Below, piece by piece: positions 22,654 through 33,473 of a stretch of DNA of 64,000 nucleotides. A program made the position numbers and the translations under genes. Numbering within the stretch: the stretch's first letter is position 1; every line of letters starts with the position of its first letter. The DNA is taken from assembly GCA_016617855.1 (NCBI GenBank), contig JAECUM010003318.1, positions 58,776-122,775 on the forward strand. The letters run 5' to 3'. This DNA comes from Megalonaias nervosa. Taxonomy: Eukaryota; Mollusca; Bivalvia; Unionida; Unionidae. The notes beneath the pieces are model-generated. The model saw nothing but the letters and a program-made list of their open reading frames with translations. It ran no database searches and had not been told where the DNA came from.

Positions 22654-22920
22654 AACTAAAAAAGCCCATGAGACTTGATGACATCACTGCTTCATGGGCC
22701 TATTTAGATTATTCTTCCTTGGGGGACATTGTGAGGCAGCATTTTGGTGACCACATATTTTACTTTCTCCTCCTATTTCCACTCTTAGCACAACAGAGCA
22801 CAGGCATTTTTCCTCAGGGACCCGTGGTTGCAGCACAACATGTGACCGAAACACCAACATCTGGTAAAGTGGAACATTCCCTCACATGGAGAGTACATTC
22901 CATTTTTATCTGTTTTTGAT

Positions 22921-23729
22921 TAGCTTTATGTGATTAACCAACACACTTGGCTGACAGATTCAGCTACACCATAGTGATGGGTTATGCATTGTTCTTATTA
23001 AGATGTATCTTGTGGTGGGTTGGGGTCGGGTGTGGGTGTAAAACTGATTTTACTAATGTAATGCTCATCCGTCACTATTGCCAAATGCCCTGCCATCACC
23101 CAACTGTGATGCCCTTTTGTAATCATCATCTACAAAAAAGATAACTGTTCTATGCATGGGCATGCAGTGTGCGCACTTGGACTGAGTCTTATTGACAATT
23201 CTACACTCTGCAGGTGGAAGTATTCATATAAAATGGATTAGGGTTTTGGTATGAAAAAGAGTAAACTATACAATAGTATGGGTAAGTATGAGTGTTCAGC
23301 AATAGTGATGAATATTACATACTTAAAATTAGTTTTACACACACCCCCCCTCGAAAGTGCTAGCAATCACATTTTTTTGTATGTTCATTGAATTAATATT
23401 TTTATTATATGAACAGATATAACGGCAATTTACTTGAAACACATGATTTATTGAAGTTAATTTTCCTTTACAAGCCGAAAAAGTTGAGCGATATATTTTT
23501 ATATTTATTGTAGGCTGCAAATAAACTATTGTATTATTTCACCATATGACATATTTGGAACAATATCCAGCAGATTTCTGAATATGAAGAATACATTGTT
23601 ATTTATATGAAAATTAGGTATATGGAATTTCTTTAGTGGTTAAATTAGCAACAGCTTGAACCTGGATTTGACAAGATTATAATACCATACATTAAGATGT
23701 GTTTAAAGTACATGTATTGAAAATGTTAT
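22921..23729. other. Unassigned AT-rich sequence
   Basis: No gene or repeat recognised. A short C-run lies at about 23343-23350. Confidence 0.4.
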
Positions 23730-26210
23730 AGATTTTGATCTGCAGATGGATAATGTGCTGTCAGATGGATGAGTTTGTGGTCCAGTGTACTTTAATTCAG
23801 GCAAAGAGAATAGACCCAGAGTTGCTGTTGCATTATACACAGATCGGACCCAGATTTGTTGTTGCATTATACACAGAATAGACCCAGATCTGCTGTTGCA
23901 TTTTACACAGAATAGATCCAGATCTGTTGTTGCATTATACACAATAGACCCAGATCTGCTGTTGCATTATAGACAGAATAGACCCAGATCTGCTGTTGCA
24001 TTTATACACAGAATAGACCCAGATCTGCTGTTGCATTATAGACAGAATAGACCCAGATCTGCTGTTGCATTTTACACAGAATAGACCCAGAACTTCTGTT
24101 GCATTTTGCACAGAATAGACCCAGATCTGCTGTTGCATTTTACACAGAATAGACCCAGAACTGCTGTTGCATTTTACACAGAATAGACCCAGATCTGCTG
24201 TTGCATTATATACAGAATAGACCCAGATCTGCTGTTACATTTATACGCAGAATAGACCCAGACCTGCTGTTGCATTTATACACAGAATAGACCCAGACCT
24301 GCTGTTGCATTTACCCACAGAATAGACCCAGATCTGCTGTTGCATTTTACACAGAATAGACCCTGATCTTCTGTTGCATTTTACACAGAATAGATCCAGA
24401 TCTGTCGTTGCATTTTACACAGAATAGACCCAGATCTGCTGTTACAATATACACAGAATAGACCCAGACCTGCTGTTGCATTTATAGATAGAATAGACCC
24501 AAATCTGCTGTTGCATTTTACTCATAATAGATCCAGATCTGCTGTTGCATTTTACAGATAACAGATCCAGATCTTCTGTTGCATATATGCACAGAATAGA
24601 CCCAGACCTGCTGTTGCATTTATAGATAGAATAGACCCAAATCTGCTGTTGCATTTTACACATAATAGATCCAGATCTGCTGTTGCATTTTACAGATAAT
24701 AAACCCAGATCTTCTGTTGCATATATGCACAGAATAGACCCAGATCTTCTGTTGCATTTATACACAGAATAGACCCCAATCTGCTGTTGCATTATACACA
24801 GAACAGACCCAGATCTGCTGTTACAGTATACACAGAATAGACCCATATCTGCTGTTACAATATACACAGAATAGACCCAGATCTGCTGTTGCATTTTACA
24901 CAGAATAGATCCAGATCTGCAGTTGCATTTTAAACAGAATAGATCCAGACCTGCTGTTGCATTTGTACACAGAATAGACCCTGATCTTCTGTTGCATTTT
25001 ACACATAATATACCCATATCTGATGTTGCATTTATACACAGAATAGACCCAGACCTGCTGTTGCATTTATACACAGAATAGACCCAGACCTGCTGTTGCA
25101 TTTATACACTGAACAGACCCAGACCTGCTGTTGCATTTATACACAGAACAGACCCAGGTCTGCTGTTGCATTTATCCACAGAATAGACCCAGATTTGTTG
25201 TTGCATTTTACACAGAATAGATCCAGATCTGTCGTTGCATTTTACACAGAATAGATCCAGATCTTCTGTTGCATTTTACACAGAATAGACCCAGATCTTC
25301 TGTTGCATTATACACAGAATAGATCCAGATCTGCTGTTGCATTATACACAGAATAAACCCAGATCTGCTGTTGCATTTTACACAGAATAGACCCAGATCT
25401 GTTACATTATACACAGAATAGATCCAGATCTGCTGTTGCATTATACACAGAATAGACCCAGATGTTCTGTTGCATTATACACAGAATAGACCCAGATCTT
25501 CTGTTGCATTATACACAGAATAGACTCAGATCTGCTGTTGCATTTTACACAGAATAGATCCAGATCTGCTGTTGCATTATACACAGAATAGATCCAGATC
25601 TTCTGTTGCATTATACATAGAATAGACCCAGATCTTCTGTTGCATTATACACAGAATAGACACAGACCTTCTGTTGCAGTAAAAAGATTAGACCCAGATC
25701 TTCTGTTACATTATACACAGAATAGACCCAGATCTGCTGTTGTATTATCCACAGAATAGATCCAGATATGCTGTTGCATTTATAGACACAATAGACTCAG
25801 ATCTGCTGTTGCATTTATATACAGAATAGACCCAGATCTGCTGTTGCATTTATATACAGAATAGACCCAGATCTGCTGTTGCATTTATACACAGAATAGA
25901 CCAAGATCTTCTGTTGCATTTATGCACAGAATAGACCCAGACTTTCTGTTGCATTATGCACAGAATAGACCCAGATTTGCTGTTGCATTTATATACAGAA
26001 TAAACCCAGATCTGCTGTTGCATTTATGCACAGAATAGACCCAGACCTTCTATTGTATTATACACAGAATAGATCCAGATCTGCTGTTGCATTTATACAC
26101 TGAACAGACCCAGATCTGCTGTTGCATTTATACACAGAATAGACCCAGATCTGCTGTTGCATTATGCACAGAATAGACCCAAATCTGCTGCTGTATTTTA
26201 CATAGATAAA
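23730..26210 (+). repeat. 34-bp satellite array, about 70 copies
   Basis: The unit is close to 'agacccagatctgctg' + 'ttgcattttacacagaat', 34 bp, with 33- to 36-bp variants; regular from about 23805 to 26205. Every unit carries the palindrome CAGATCTG or a one-base variant. Its flanks (23730-23800 and 26270-26455) contain 'gatctgcagatgg', 'agatcagggtct' and related words of the hairpin element family H, which itself contains the unit's 'tagacccagatct' core. Long minus-strand frames exist only because the period lacks stops in those phases. Confidence 0.93.
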
Positions 26211-26269
26211 GATGATATAATATACTGATAGCCTTCAGCAGTCAGATGAAAAACTATTATATGTACTGA

Positions 26270-26455
26270 CATAGTTGAGTCCTGCTACAAACAGTATGGA
26301 CCTTGATCTGCCATTGTATAATGCATCTGCAGATCAGGGTCTCTATTCTTTGTTCTAATGATTACTTCTAACAAGTTGCATAGACCCAGATCTGCAATAT
26401 GTGGTGGCAGATCGGGTTCTGTACAGTTTGTAGTTGGATCCAACCTGTGTGCAAG
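26270..26455. mobile_element. Hairpin MITE-like element (family H), copy 3, beside the 34-bp array
   Basis: The ends form an inverted repeat: 'gctacaaacag' on the left and 'ctgtacagtttgtag' then 'ttggatcc' on the right. Inside are 'agatcagggtctctatt' and 'catagacccagatctgc' in the family H arrangement. It adjoins the satellite, supporting descent of the 34-bp unit from this family. Confidence 0.65.
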
Positions 26456-26954
26456 TATTTACGGTATTAAAAGACACTGATCAAAGTGATCTCATGTTGA
26501 AGTAAAAACAGATTTTACTTGTGGATTTCCAACAAACAGGCATTTCCCTGGGCAATCCATTTGATCGAGGCCAATTATATTCCTACTTTGACCATAAAAT
26601 CAAATTCTGGGGAAAGCATTTTTGCTGAAATCACATTAGGTTAACTTCCCAAACAGGCATTATGTAAAAATTTTAAATCATTAGAAAGAATAAAATGTGC
26701 TGTTTTCTTGGAAGGAGTGGAAGTTTCACTTTCAACTTTCTTCATTTGTGTCTCCCAACTATCAAAGCAATTTTCATTTAGAGGAAGTAAGGAAGTATCT
26801 AAAATAGTTATAAAAAATTATTCTTGCCAAATGATTGTGCTGTTCTTTGTACCCCAAGGGAATGAAAATCGTGCTTTTGTGGTACCACTTTGAATCCCTT
26901 TTTTACTGTTTATCACTTTGTAAATGCAAGCATGGGTCATTTAGCTCATGGCTT
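26456..26954. other. Unassigned sequence
   Basis: One 61-codon chance frame (26708-26893, +). Nothing recognised. Confidence 0.4.
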
Positions 26955-27307
26955 CTAATTCAGTTTGATCTGGTGACCTAGTGGTTAGATAGTATGCCTC
27001 GGATGCGGGAGGTCATGGGTTCGAACCCCAGCCAAGTCACACCAAAGACTTGTAAAATGGTACTTACAGCTGCCTCGCTAGGTGCTCAGCATTAAGAGGT
27101 TAGTGTTAGGATTGGTTGGCCTGGTGTCAGGATAATGTGACTGGGTAGGACATGATACCACATGTCTGCGGCATTATGCCCCAGTGCCAGACATCACTTT
27201 AAACTGCCACACTGTAGACATCGTAGTGATATGACCGAAAAATTGTTAAAGCTACATTAAAAATCCAAATCACACAACACACACACACATACACTAATTC
27301 AGTTTGA
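26955..27307 (+). repeat. SINE family B, full-length, with 14-bp target-site duplication
   Basis: The tRNA-derived head has an A-box-like 'tagtggttagatagt' and a B box GGTTCGAACCCC. The body has 'gctgcctcgctaggtgctca' and 'ctggtgtcaggataatgtga', then 'gccacactgtaga', ending with 'aaatcacacaacacacac'. Identical flanks CTAATTCAGTTTGA at 26955-26968 and 27294-27307 are the target-site duplication, so the element is 26969-27293. Other copies: 56511-56830 (minus) and 61429-61678 (+, truncated). Confidence 0.92.
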
Positions 27308-27644
27308 CTTATGGATATGTGATATATATATACAATAAATCTTGCCTTGGATATGTGATATATACAATAAATCTTGTCTTGGATATGCACAAGATGGTAA
27401 AACTTGTGCATGCAGTAGGGAGAAACAGTTTTACCTTTCGATTGGTGCTGTTAAATTTTTCTGTATTGTTGAAATGTTAGAGATGTTAGAACAATTTTGC
27501 ATTCTTGGGCAGGTCCTTGTGGTGGAGAAGTTAATGGGGATTATCTAAATTTCAGTGGTCGGGCAGCAAGCCATGTCCTTTTTGGTTGCCCAGGTTGGTT
27601 TAATGTTGTTTCATTATTGTAAATCATATTACTTGACTGCATTT

Positions 27645-27918
27645 AATTTTAAAATATAGGGGCCCCGAGTGGTCTAAAGCGCTCACCATTACGGATCACT
27701 GCCATCTCACCTCTGTCTGTGTGGGTTCGAGTCTTGTGTTCGGCCAATGTGGGTATGTGAGAAAGCTTGCCAGTAGCTTCTTGTGGGTCAGTGGTTCTTT
27801 CTGGGGTTTTCCTGGGTTTTTCCTCCACCATTAATACTGGCCACCATGTGTAGCCTATCTTGTGCTGAAAAATGGCATTAAACCCTACAACAACAACAAC
27901 AACAACAATTTTAAAATA
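27645..27918 (+). repeat. SINE family A, full-length, with 12-bp target-site duplication
   Basis: A Leu-tRNA-like head ('ccgagtggtctaaagcgc') with a B box GGTTCGAGTC at 27724-27733. The body includes 'gtgagaaagcttgccagt', 'gggttttcctgggtttttc' and 'tgctgaaaaatggcattaaa', ending in a (CAA)n tail. AATTTTAAAATA at 27645-27656 and 27907-27918 flanks it exactly, so the insertion is real and fairly young. Confidence 0.93.
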
Positions 27919-28610
27919 CTTTAAATTCAGTTTTCTTTATTAATCTGGTACCAATTTTCATGGTTTGCTGAAATTTTATAGATTAAGGAAGGAGTCCTGT
28001 TATTTCCAAAGAGGGAACATTGTTTTGCTGGATCTTTAAAGTTTGTGGTAAATTCATAATCCATGAAATGGATAGCAAAGAAAGTCTAGAGTACTTAAAG
28101 CATTTGTGATATCCAGACTGAAACAATAATGGGAACATGGTTGGAAAGAACTTATTTTATGCCTCATACCTTGTGTCACATTTGTACCTGTACATCTCAT
28201 GTTGAATTGTACAGTAAGAGGTTGTAAAGATTGTTTGTAAATCAAGACCGAATTTTAAAAAATCGGAATGAATTTATTCTGACAGAAGCATAGAAGACAT
28301 GACTAGAAGCATTTTTGTCATTCAAGGGATAAGAGAGATAGTTTCCCCAGTAGACTTCACTTTTTCAGTGCCATATATTGTCAGTTACAAGCAAAATTTT
28401 AAAATTTAAATGTATGCTTTTTTAAAAACTTTTTTTGTTCCAAAAATCATTTTGGTAGATTTGAAATGTTAAGAAACAATTCTGAAATGGCAGAGAGATG
28501 TGAATATGTGCACACTGTTCTTCAATTTACTGAGAGAAATTTGACCATCTCAGATTATTTTAATGGAGTATGAAAGGGTTGAAAAATCGCAATACTCCTA
28601 ATATTATTAT
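27919..28610. other. Unassigned AT-rich sequence
   Basis: No feature recognised. Confidence 0.4.
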
Positions 28611-28781
28611 GGCACTGCGGTAGCTTATTTGGTAAAGTTTCTGACTTGTAAATCCAGGGTTGCAGGTTCAGTACTCAGGTCAGCCTGGGTTAGCCCCCAC
28701 GTGTGCATTTCCTTTGGCAAGGCACTTAACTCATTTTCTTGGCATTATATAGCCAGAAATGCATTTAAAGTGATGTTAAAA
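28611..28781 (+). repeat. SINE family C copy abutting an inverted-repeat end
   Basis: A head with 'ggcactgcggtagcttattt', a B-box-like 'gggttgcaggttcagtactc', a body 'gtcagcctgggttagccccc' and 'ggcaaggcacttaactcatt', then 'gatgttaaaacacc'. Its 3' end runs straight into the inverted-repeat terminus starting at 28782. Confidence 0.65.
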
Positions 28782-28798
28782 CACCCGGCTGTACATGT

Positions 28799-28958
28799 TC
28801 CTAGGAAAACCTCAGAGTATTGGTTGCTGACTTTCCGAGGTAATAGTCCAAGGACAAAAATTTTTTATACCAATGTCCTAGGTTTTCATTGTCAAACATC
28901 TGAGGTTGACCTTGGACTTCCAAGGTTTTTGTAACCAATACTCCAAGGTTTCCTAGGA
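28799..28958. repeat. Hairpin-forming terminus
   Basis: The left arm 28799-28825 (TCCTAGGAAAACCTCAGAG then TATTGGTT) pairs with 28933-28958 (AACCAATACTCC then AAGGTTTCCTAGGA). Arms are about 26 bp with a few mismatches and a ~107-bp loop that has further CCAAGG/CCTAGG inversions. Confidence 0.8.
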
Positions 28959-29178
28959 ATCCTCAGACATATCATCCAAGGATTCCTAGGACATATTGTC
29001 CAAGGATTCCTCTGACACCTACCTGGCATAAAACATCATACTAAGAATCGAAGCAAATATTATGGAATATAAGTATATATTTTATTTTTAATTTGTTCAA
29101 CACGTACAAATAAAATTTTGAAAAGGTCCAAATATCAAGAATGGCCATAAGGTTCCCCTTTAGTGCCAAATTGTCCAT

Positions 29179-29292
29179 TTAATTTTGAAAATCTATCCAT
29201 TTATATCCTGGTTTCTTGATGGTTTTAGCACTTCTTTGATTTTCATGTTTATCATCACCTCTGTGATATTCTGCCATTTCTTTTGGATAGTT
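29179..29292 (-). CDS. Candidate terminal exon of a small spliced gene
   Basis: On the minus strand a strong acceptor ('tttttttattttacag') precedes an interval open in two frames. In phase 0 it is 37 codons starting NYPKEMAEYHRGDDK, with stop TAA at 29179-29181. In phase 2 it reads TIQKKWQNITEVMINMK and stops 14 bases earlier in the direction of transcription. The phase-2 reading joins exon 31380-31456 directly. An AATAAA-type signal is present on the minus strand around 29080-29090. The Lys-rich peptide is not recognised. Because two frames are open, the true product is uncertain. Confidence 0.38.
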   Translation of the reverse strand, partial: NYPKEMAEYHRGDDKHENQRSAKTIKKPGYKWIDFQN

Positions 29293-29732
29293 CTGTAAAA
29301 TAAAAAAATATTGGTTGAAAATATAAAATGTGATGAATTAATCAAACAAATAGTACACATATAACATAACTGTTATTGGCAGCCTTAAATTTACAAATCA
29401 TGTTTGGAATCCTTTAGTTCTGAAAACAAGGTATTAAACCGTAAAATGCTATATTTCTGTAACAGACTGTTCTTTGAATTTGGGACCATCATTCTAAATT
29501 GTAAATAACAAATACAGTCAAGATTATATTCTGTTCCTGGCTCAATGCCTTACAAGTTCAGACTAATGTATTCAATCAATTATAAGATCCCTTTAAAGAT
29601 ATTATTAAAATTATTCAGAATTACTGTCTTATTATTTCACTGTACTGTAATCAACCCTTAAAGATAATGACACAATGCTTGTTGCTTAAAAAAGTTTTTA
29701 GAAAGTTTGAAATTGCTGCATCTTTATCTTAC

Positions 29733-29864
29733 CTTGGACTTTTTTGGTGTTACCGTCATAGTCTGTTTTGGTGTTGCCTCTTGGTGGTCTATTTTGTTGC
29801 TATTGTCTTAGCAGTTTTTGGTGGTTTTGATGCTTGTGGATTTTCATCTTTACTTGTTTCAACC
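29733..29864 (-). CDS. Candidate optional middle exon with an in-frame stop
   Basis: The acceptor 'ttcttttttaaatttag' and donor CAAG|GTAAGA are both good. Entered in phase 2 from 31380-31456, the frame reads VETSKDENPQASKPPKTAKT for 24 codons and then meets TAG at 29789-29791. Another frame, at the donor side, is open (GNTKTDYDGNTKKVQ), so a one-base change could have split one exon. At 132 bp (44 codons) it is symmetric: skipping it keeps the flanking exons in frame. Either it is an alternative stop-containing exon or the gene is decayed. Confidence 0.35.
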
Positions 29865-30928
29865 CTAAATTTAAAAAAGAAAAGTGCCAACTTTTCAAAT
29901 AGTATGCAATACATTCCATGCCATTTACTAGTGATGGGAGTTGATTACTTGGGAAAAAATACATATATCCATGTTTATTGCTGAAAAAAATGTGGTTTAA
30001 CATGTTGGCCTTTTAAAATAAAAATAATAATAATTTTAATTAGGTAACCTGACATTCTTTATAAAGTTAAGAGACCACTGATGCTTGCATTTATGCAAAT
30101 TCGTATGCAACAGGTAAAATAGAGCATGAGATCTGTATCATGGATGCCATATTTCCTTTTCAATTAGACAAACAAAAGAAATCCAATTTAAGTAATATTT
30201 AATATCATCAACATATGACACGCATGAGCATTAATAATTTTAATATGGTGCACAAATTTACACCCAAAATGAAGGGCATATACTGTCAGGGTTTGCAAGG
30301 TCTATAAAGTTGTTTAACACTGGCCATCATGTGATGTCACGAATCACTACCTCGTATCTAAAAGTAGAATGCAGCTGCAATTTCAGACAAACACATGATA
30401 ATATGGCAGGCAAGTACAATTATTTAAATTATAAAATACTGTACTTAAAGAAAATGGATAAAGTAATTTAGATTTTCATCAGCATACTGAAGCAGTAATG
30501 AATCTGATTGATTGCTTTGTAGATTTTCTTGCTGCCTAACAACCTATACACATAGATGTTCTGTTCTGTTCTTACATGTCTTTAACACTATTCATAAACC
30601 TATTCTTCTGATTTAATGCACTATAATAACTATATACAGTTATTCTAAGATCCATTTTTGAGTGATTAAATATTTTTCAGATTTTATTGTTCTTTCAACA
30701 GTTTTAAACATGACTTCGTTTTCATGTTTAATAATAATAATAAATAAATAAAACCAATAATTCTTTTCTTCTAAATTCAACTAATGTTAATGGGTTAGTT
30801 TGCTTTACTCTATTCAAAATGGGCATAGTTAAATAATTTTTATCATTAAAATGTACTATATTCTTGTAATTCACTTCCAATTAAATAGTACAAAGATAAA
30901 ATTAGAAACACAACAACAATAATAAGAG
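29865..30928. other. AT-rich interior; promoter-like block at 30295-30340
   Basis: The + strand has TATAAA near 30302 followed by a CRE-like TGATGTCACGA near 30333. This is the only promoter-like arrangement here and has no supported gene behind it. The rest is featureless. Confidence 0.25.
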
Positions 30929-30989
<61 letters not shown>

Positions 30990-30990
30990 C
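30929..30990 (+). repeat. (TTA)n microsatellite
   Basis: An uninterrupted ATT/TTA run of about 60 bp. A poly-Leu frame through it is a product of the repeat. Confidence 0.95.
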
Positions 30991-31379
30991 TATAAGCATT
31001 GAACAATACATAGAAGCAGGAACACTCAGTTCAATTTCCATACCATTGTTTCACGCCAATTATTTATTTAAAAAAATCCCTCTTCTACAACACACACAAG
31101 CTATCAATGAGATAAAGATGAAAACAACAATAAGGTTTACTGAACGCTGTAGGCCTACATGTTTGTCTGAAAACAATATGGCTGACGGCGCAGTGCCTAG
31201 TGGGTAAATGACATCATACACTATTTATAGCTCACTAAACAACCCCATTCCCACTGAAAACAGATGCAATCAACTGAAAAACTGATGCAGTGTACAGCCG
31301 GCCTATAAAATGAGAGCCAATAAATGTTCTTATCTTTTTCAAATTTAATGTAATATAATAAAGAAAGAAACAAACTTAC
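30991..31379. other. Candidate intron sequence; short + strand start MADGAVPSG at 31181-31207
   Basis: Lies in what would be intron 1 of the minus-strand candidate gene. On the + strand ATGGCTGACGGCGCAGTGCC begins a 9-codon frame ending in a donor-like GTAAAT. It is too short to call. Confidence 0.25.
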
Positions 31380-31456
31380 CTCCAATCCTTCCAATAATTC
31401 CTTCTGTAATCCCAAAACTCGGCAACCTTGCAGACACCAAATGGGGGTGGTCTCAT
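31380..31456 (-). CDS. Candidate first coding exon of a small spliced gene
   Basis: On the minus strand the ATG at 31454-31456 starts 25 codons (MRPPPFGVCKVAEFWDYRR...). The exon ends GGATTGGAG and is followed by a consensus GTAAGT donor at 31374-31379, in phase 2. The peptide is aromatic- and Arg-rich (EFWDYRRNYWKDW) and unlike the low-complexity frames nearby. It joins in phase to 29733-29864 or, skipping that exon, to 29179-29292. I do not recognise the protein. It sits inside the inverted-repeat-bounded block, so it could belong to a mobile element. Confidence 0.38.
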
Positions 31457-33239
31457 AAACATATATACAAAGGCGGCTTTAACAAAGCATGGACATTATC
31501 AGTGTTTTTAAGACAAGCAACTTGTCAAGAAGCAGAATTCATTTACAGTTACATTTGAAGAAAAAAAATAAATTGGAAAAGTAGCTATTGAAGTTCAGAG
31601 ATACCTCCTCCACAAATAAATTTGCCATGTATTTACAGTTGGGAAACTATTTGTGTCCAGAGGAAATATAGACTGTAGAGTTCATATTCAGGCGTTAGAA
31701 TTTAGGTGTATAAAATAAAATCTTTATCAAATACAAGTACACTAACTCAAGCGTGTGTTTTTTACTTGCTCCTTTACCACTAACAATTTAGCTATTGACG
31801 AACAATTTAACTATTGACATACATTTTTATTTGATCACTGAAAGGGTAAATGTGGCTTTGCAAAGCTTAAATGAGGATTACAAATGTTGCCTTTTTTCTT
31901 GGAAAATGTATTTTACAGTACCTTGCTTGTCTGCATTTCATGAATACTTGAATTGTATATGAAGTAATTGCAAATAAAAAGATCTTACACCAGTTTAAAT
32001 TCAGAGTGAAAACATTGTTAAAATTTATGTCGTCAGTAACTTTGGAGGTCATTTTTCATGTTATTTACACATCAAAAGCCAACTTTCTTTGTAAAGTTTA
32101 ATATTTTTAAAATCCCCAAATGGATTATATGTTTCAGAGATGGAATCAGTGTTGTACAAGCAGAGTACAACTCCTTTTTGTTGTCCGAAAACAAAATCAA
32201 ATGTTTGGTGCATTCTTCCCAAATCATTTTGAAAGGGATTAAACTTCATTGTAACTGTGCTTATTATCGACCATCATATTAAAAATGATAATTAAAAACA
32301 GTGCCATACCAATCATTCATGCAATTTTTTTCAGACTCAGTTGTATATTTATAATTATTATTCTTGTAACAAATATGACAAATAAGCAGTGTCATGCAAT
32401 TTTTCAGAAAACATTTGTACACTAATACTGTAACAGTTTATTATCCTTCTAAACTGGTACTTTAAATTATTATTCCTGTAACTAGCACACAAACACAGAT
32501 TTTAAGAAAAATGTCATGTGACCCTTTAAGCATTGAAGACTTTACTTTAGATTCAATAGTTAGAAAATATATTTTTACAGTTGTCCTGTGTGGTTACAGG
32601 GCATTAGAATTGGGACCACTGTGTTACAATAAGATGATTGTATGAAGTAATTAAAAGTGTATGAATATTAAGAATTTTTCTAACGGGGGATTCCAGTGTG
32701 TATTTTCATAATCAATCTCTCAAATGGATGAAATCTTCAGAAAATGGAACAGTTCTAGTACAATAAATACCGCCTGCTTTTCTGTAATTTTGCATCATTT
32801 TCACAGTTGAATTTTTCAATGCAGGATGATACTTTATATTTTATATATGTTTATGTTTTCACAGATGCCTGTGCATGTGTTCCAGGATTGATACTTTGAC
32901 ATTTAAAATCACTTATTTATTTAGTGTCAAGCCAGATTCTTCACATCATATTGTATATACTGTATATATTGTACATAACAGATAGAAGGCCGCAATGTAG
33001 ATTAGTTCTGTAACTATTTTGAGTTACCTTCTCTAAATAAAGTCTTTATTATTATCATGTTGCCTAAACTGAGATGGTACACTGTAAAACCCATATCAAT
33101 CAATCAACATTAATTAAGTAAATTTTTTAATTCAAATCCTAGACTTGTTGTTTTGGTAATGACAAACATTATTCATTTTAATAAACTGTGAAAATATGTT
33201 CTGAAAAAATATATAGAAGTCTCTTAAGTGCACAGTTAA
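31457..33239. other. Unassigned AT-rich sequence upstream of the candidate first exon
   Basis: No repeat or gene recognised. Any promoter of the minus-strand candidate gene would lie in its first few hundred bases, but no clear TATA box stands out. Confidence 0.35.
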
Positions 33240-33473
33240 AACAGACCAAGTCATTTCCTAGATAAAAATTTTCTAATTCTACATTTCCAAGCTATGTTCA
33301 AGCTAAAAAATGACCAAGTTCTTATTTCTTAGGTTATTCTGAGCCAAAAATAAACCTAGTTCTCATGTCCAAAGCTTTGTCCAAGGTATTTCCTAGGTTT
33401 TTTTAAATATACAAGATAATGTCTGAGGTTTACTTATAAAACCTTTGTCACGTTTGCTAAGCACCCAGCTGTA
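33240..33473. repeat. Internal block sharing CCTAGG-type words with the element ends
   Basis: Contains 'catttcctaga', 'tcttaggttattc', 'aaacctagttctc', 'gtccaaggtatttcctagg' and 'tgtctgaggtttac', then GCACCCAGCTGTA at 33461-33473. The vocabulary is that of 28782-29035 and 35215-35353. Confidence 0.5.

Larger units (their letters stand above)
20630..22920 (+). mobile_element. Decayed DIRS-like retrotransposon, copy 1
   Basis: A stretch with the order reverse transcriptase then RNase H, typical of DIRS-group elements. Its left part (20635-20725) aligns with 41965-42055 of copy 2, including 'tgaatacatcctcc'. The reverse transcriptase block ends near 21965 and RNase H spans about 22220-22653. 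Several stops and frameshifts make it inactive. The expected tyrosine recombinase was not recognised in 22654-22920, where frames remain partly open. Terminal repeats were not identified, so the ends are approximate. Confidence 0.7.

Noticed and set aside
24442..25101. 219-codon minus-strand frame with a 34-residue repeat (MQQQIWVYS-like)
   Set aside because: It is entirely inside the 34-bp satellite. Three units are 102 bp, so a stop-free phase gives a 34-residue repeat automatically. No start context, no unique sequence, and frames break wherever unit length changes.
23805..26205. CRISPR-like appearance of regular ~34-bp spacing
   Set aside because: The units are contiguous with no unique spacers, and the host is a eukaryote.
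27659..27740. tRNA gene (also 26969, 39300, 48453, 56760, 61435)
   Set aside because: A and B boxes are present, but each is the head of a longer SINE body; several have target-site duplications and none folds as a complete tRNA with a normal 3' end.
30929..31207. 92-codon frame with poly-Leu start
   Set aside because: The start is the (TTA)n microsatellite. Only the last nine codons look gene-like and are noted separately.
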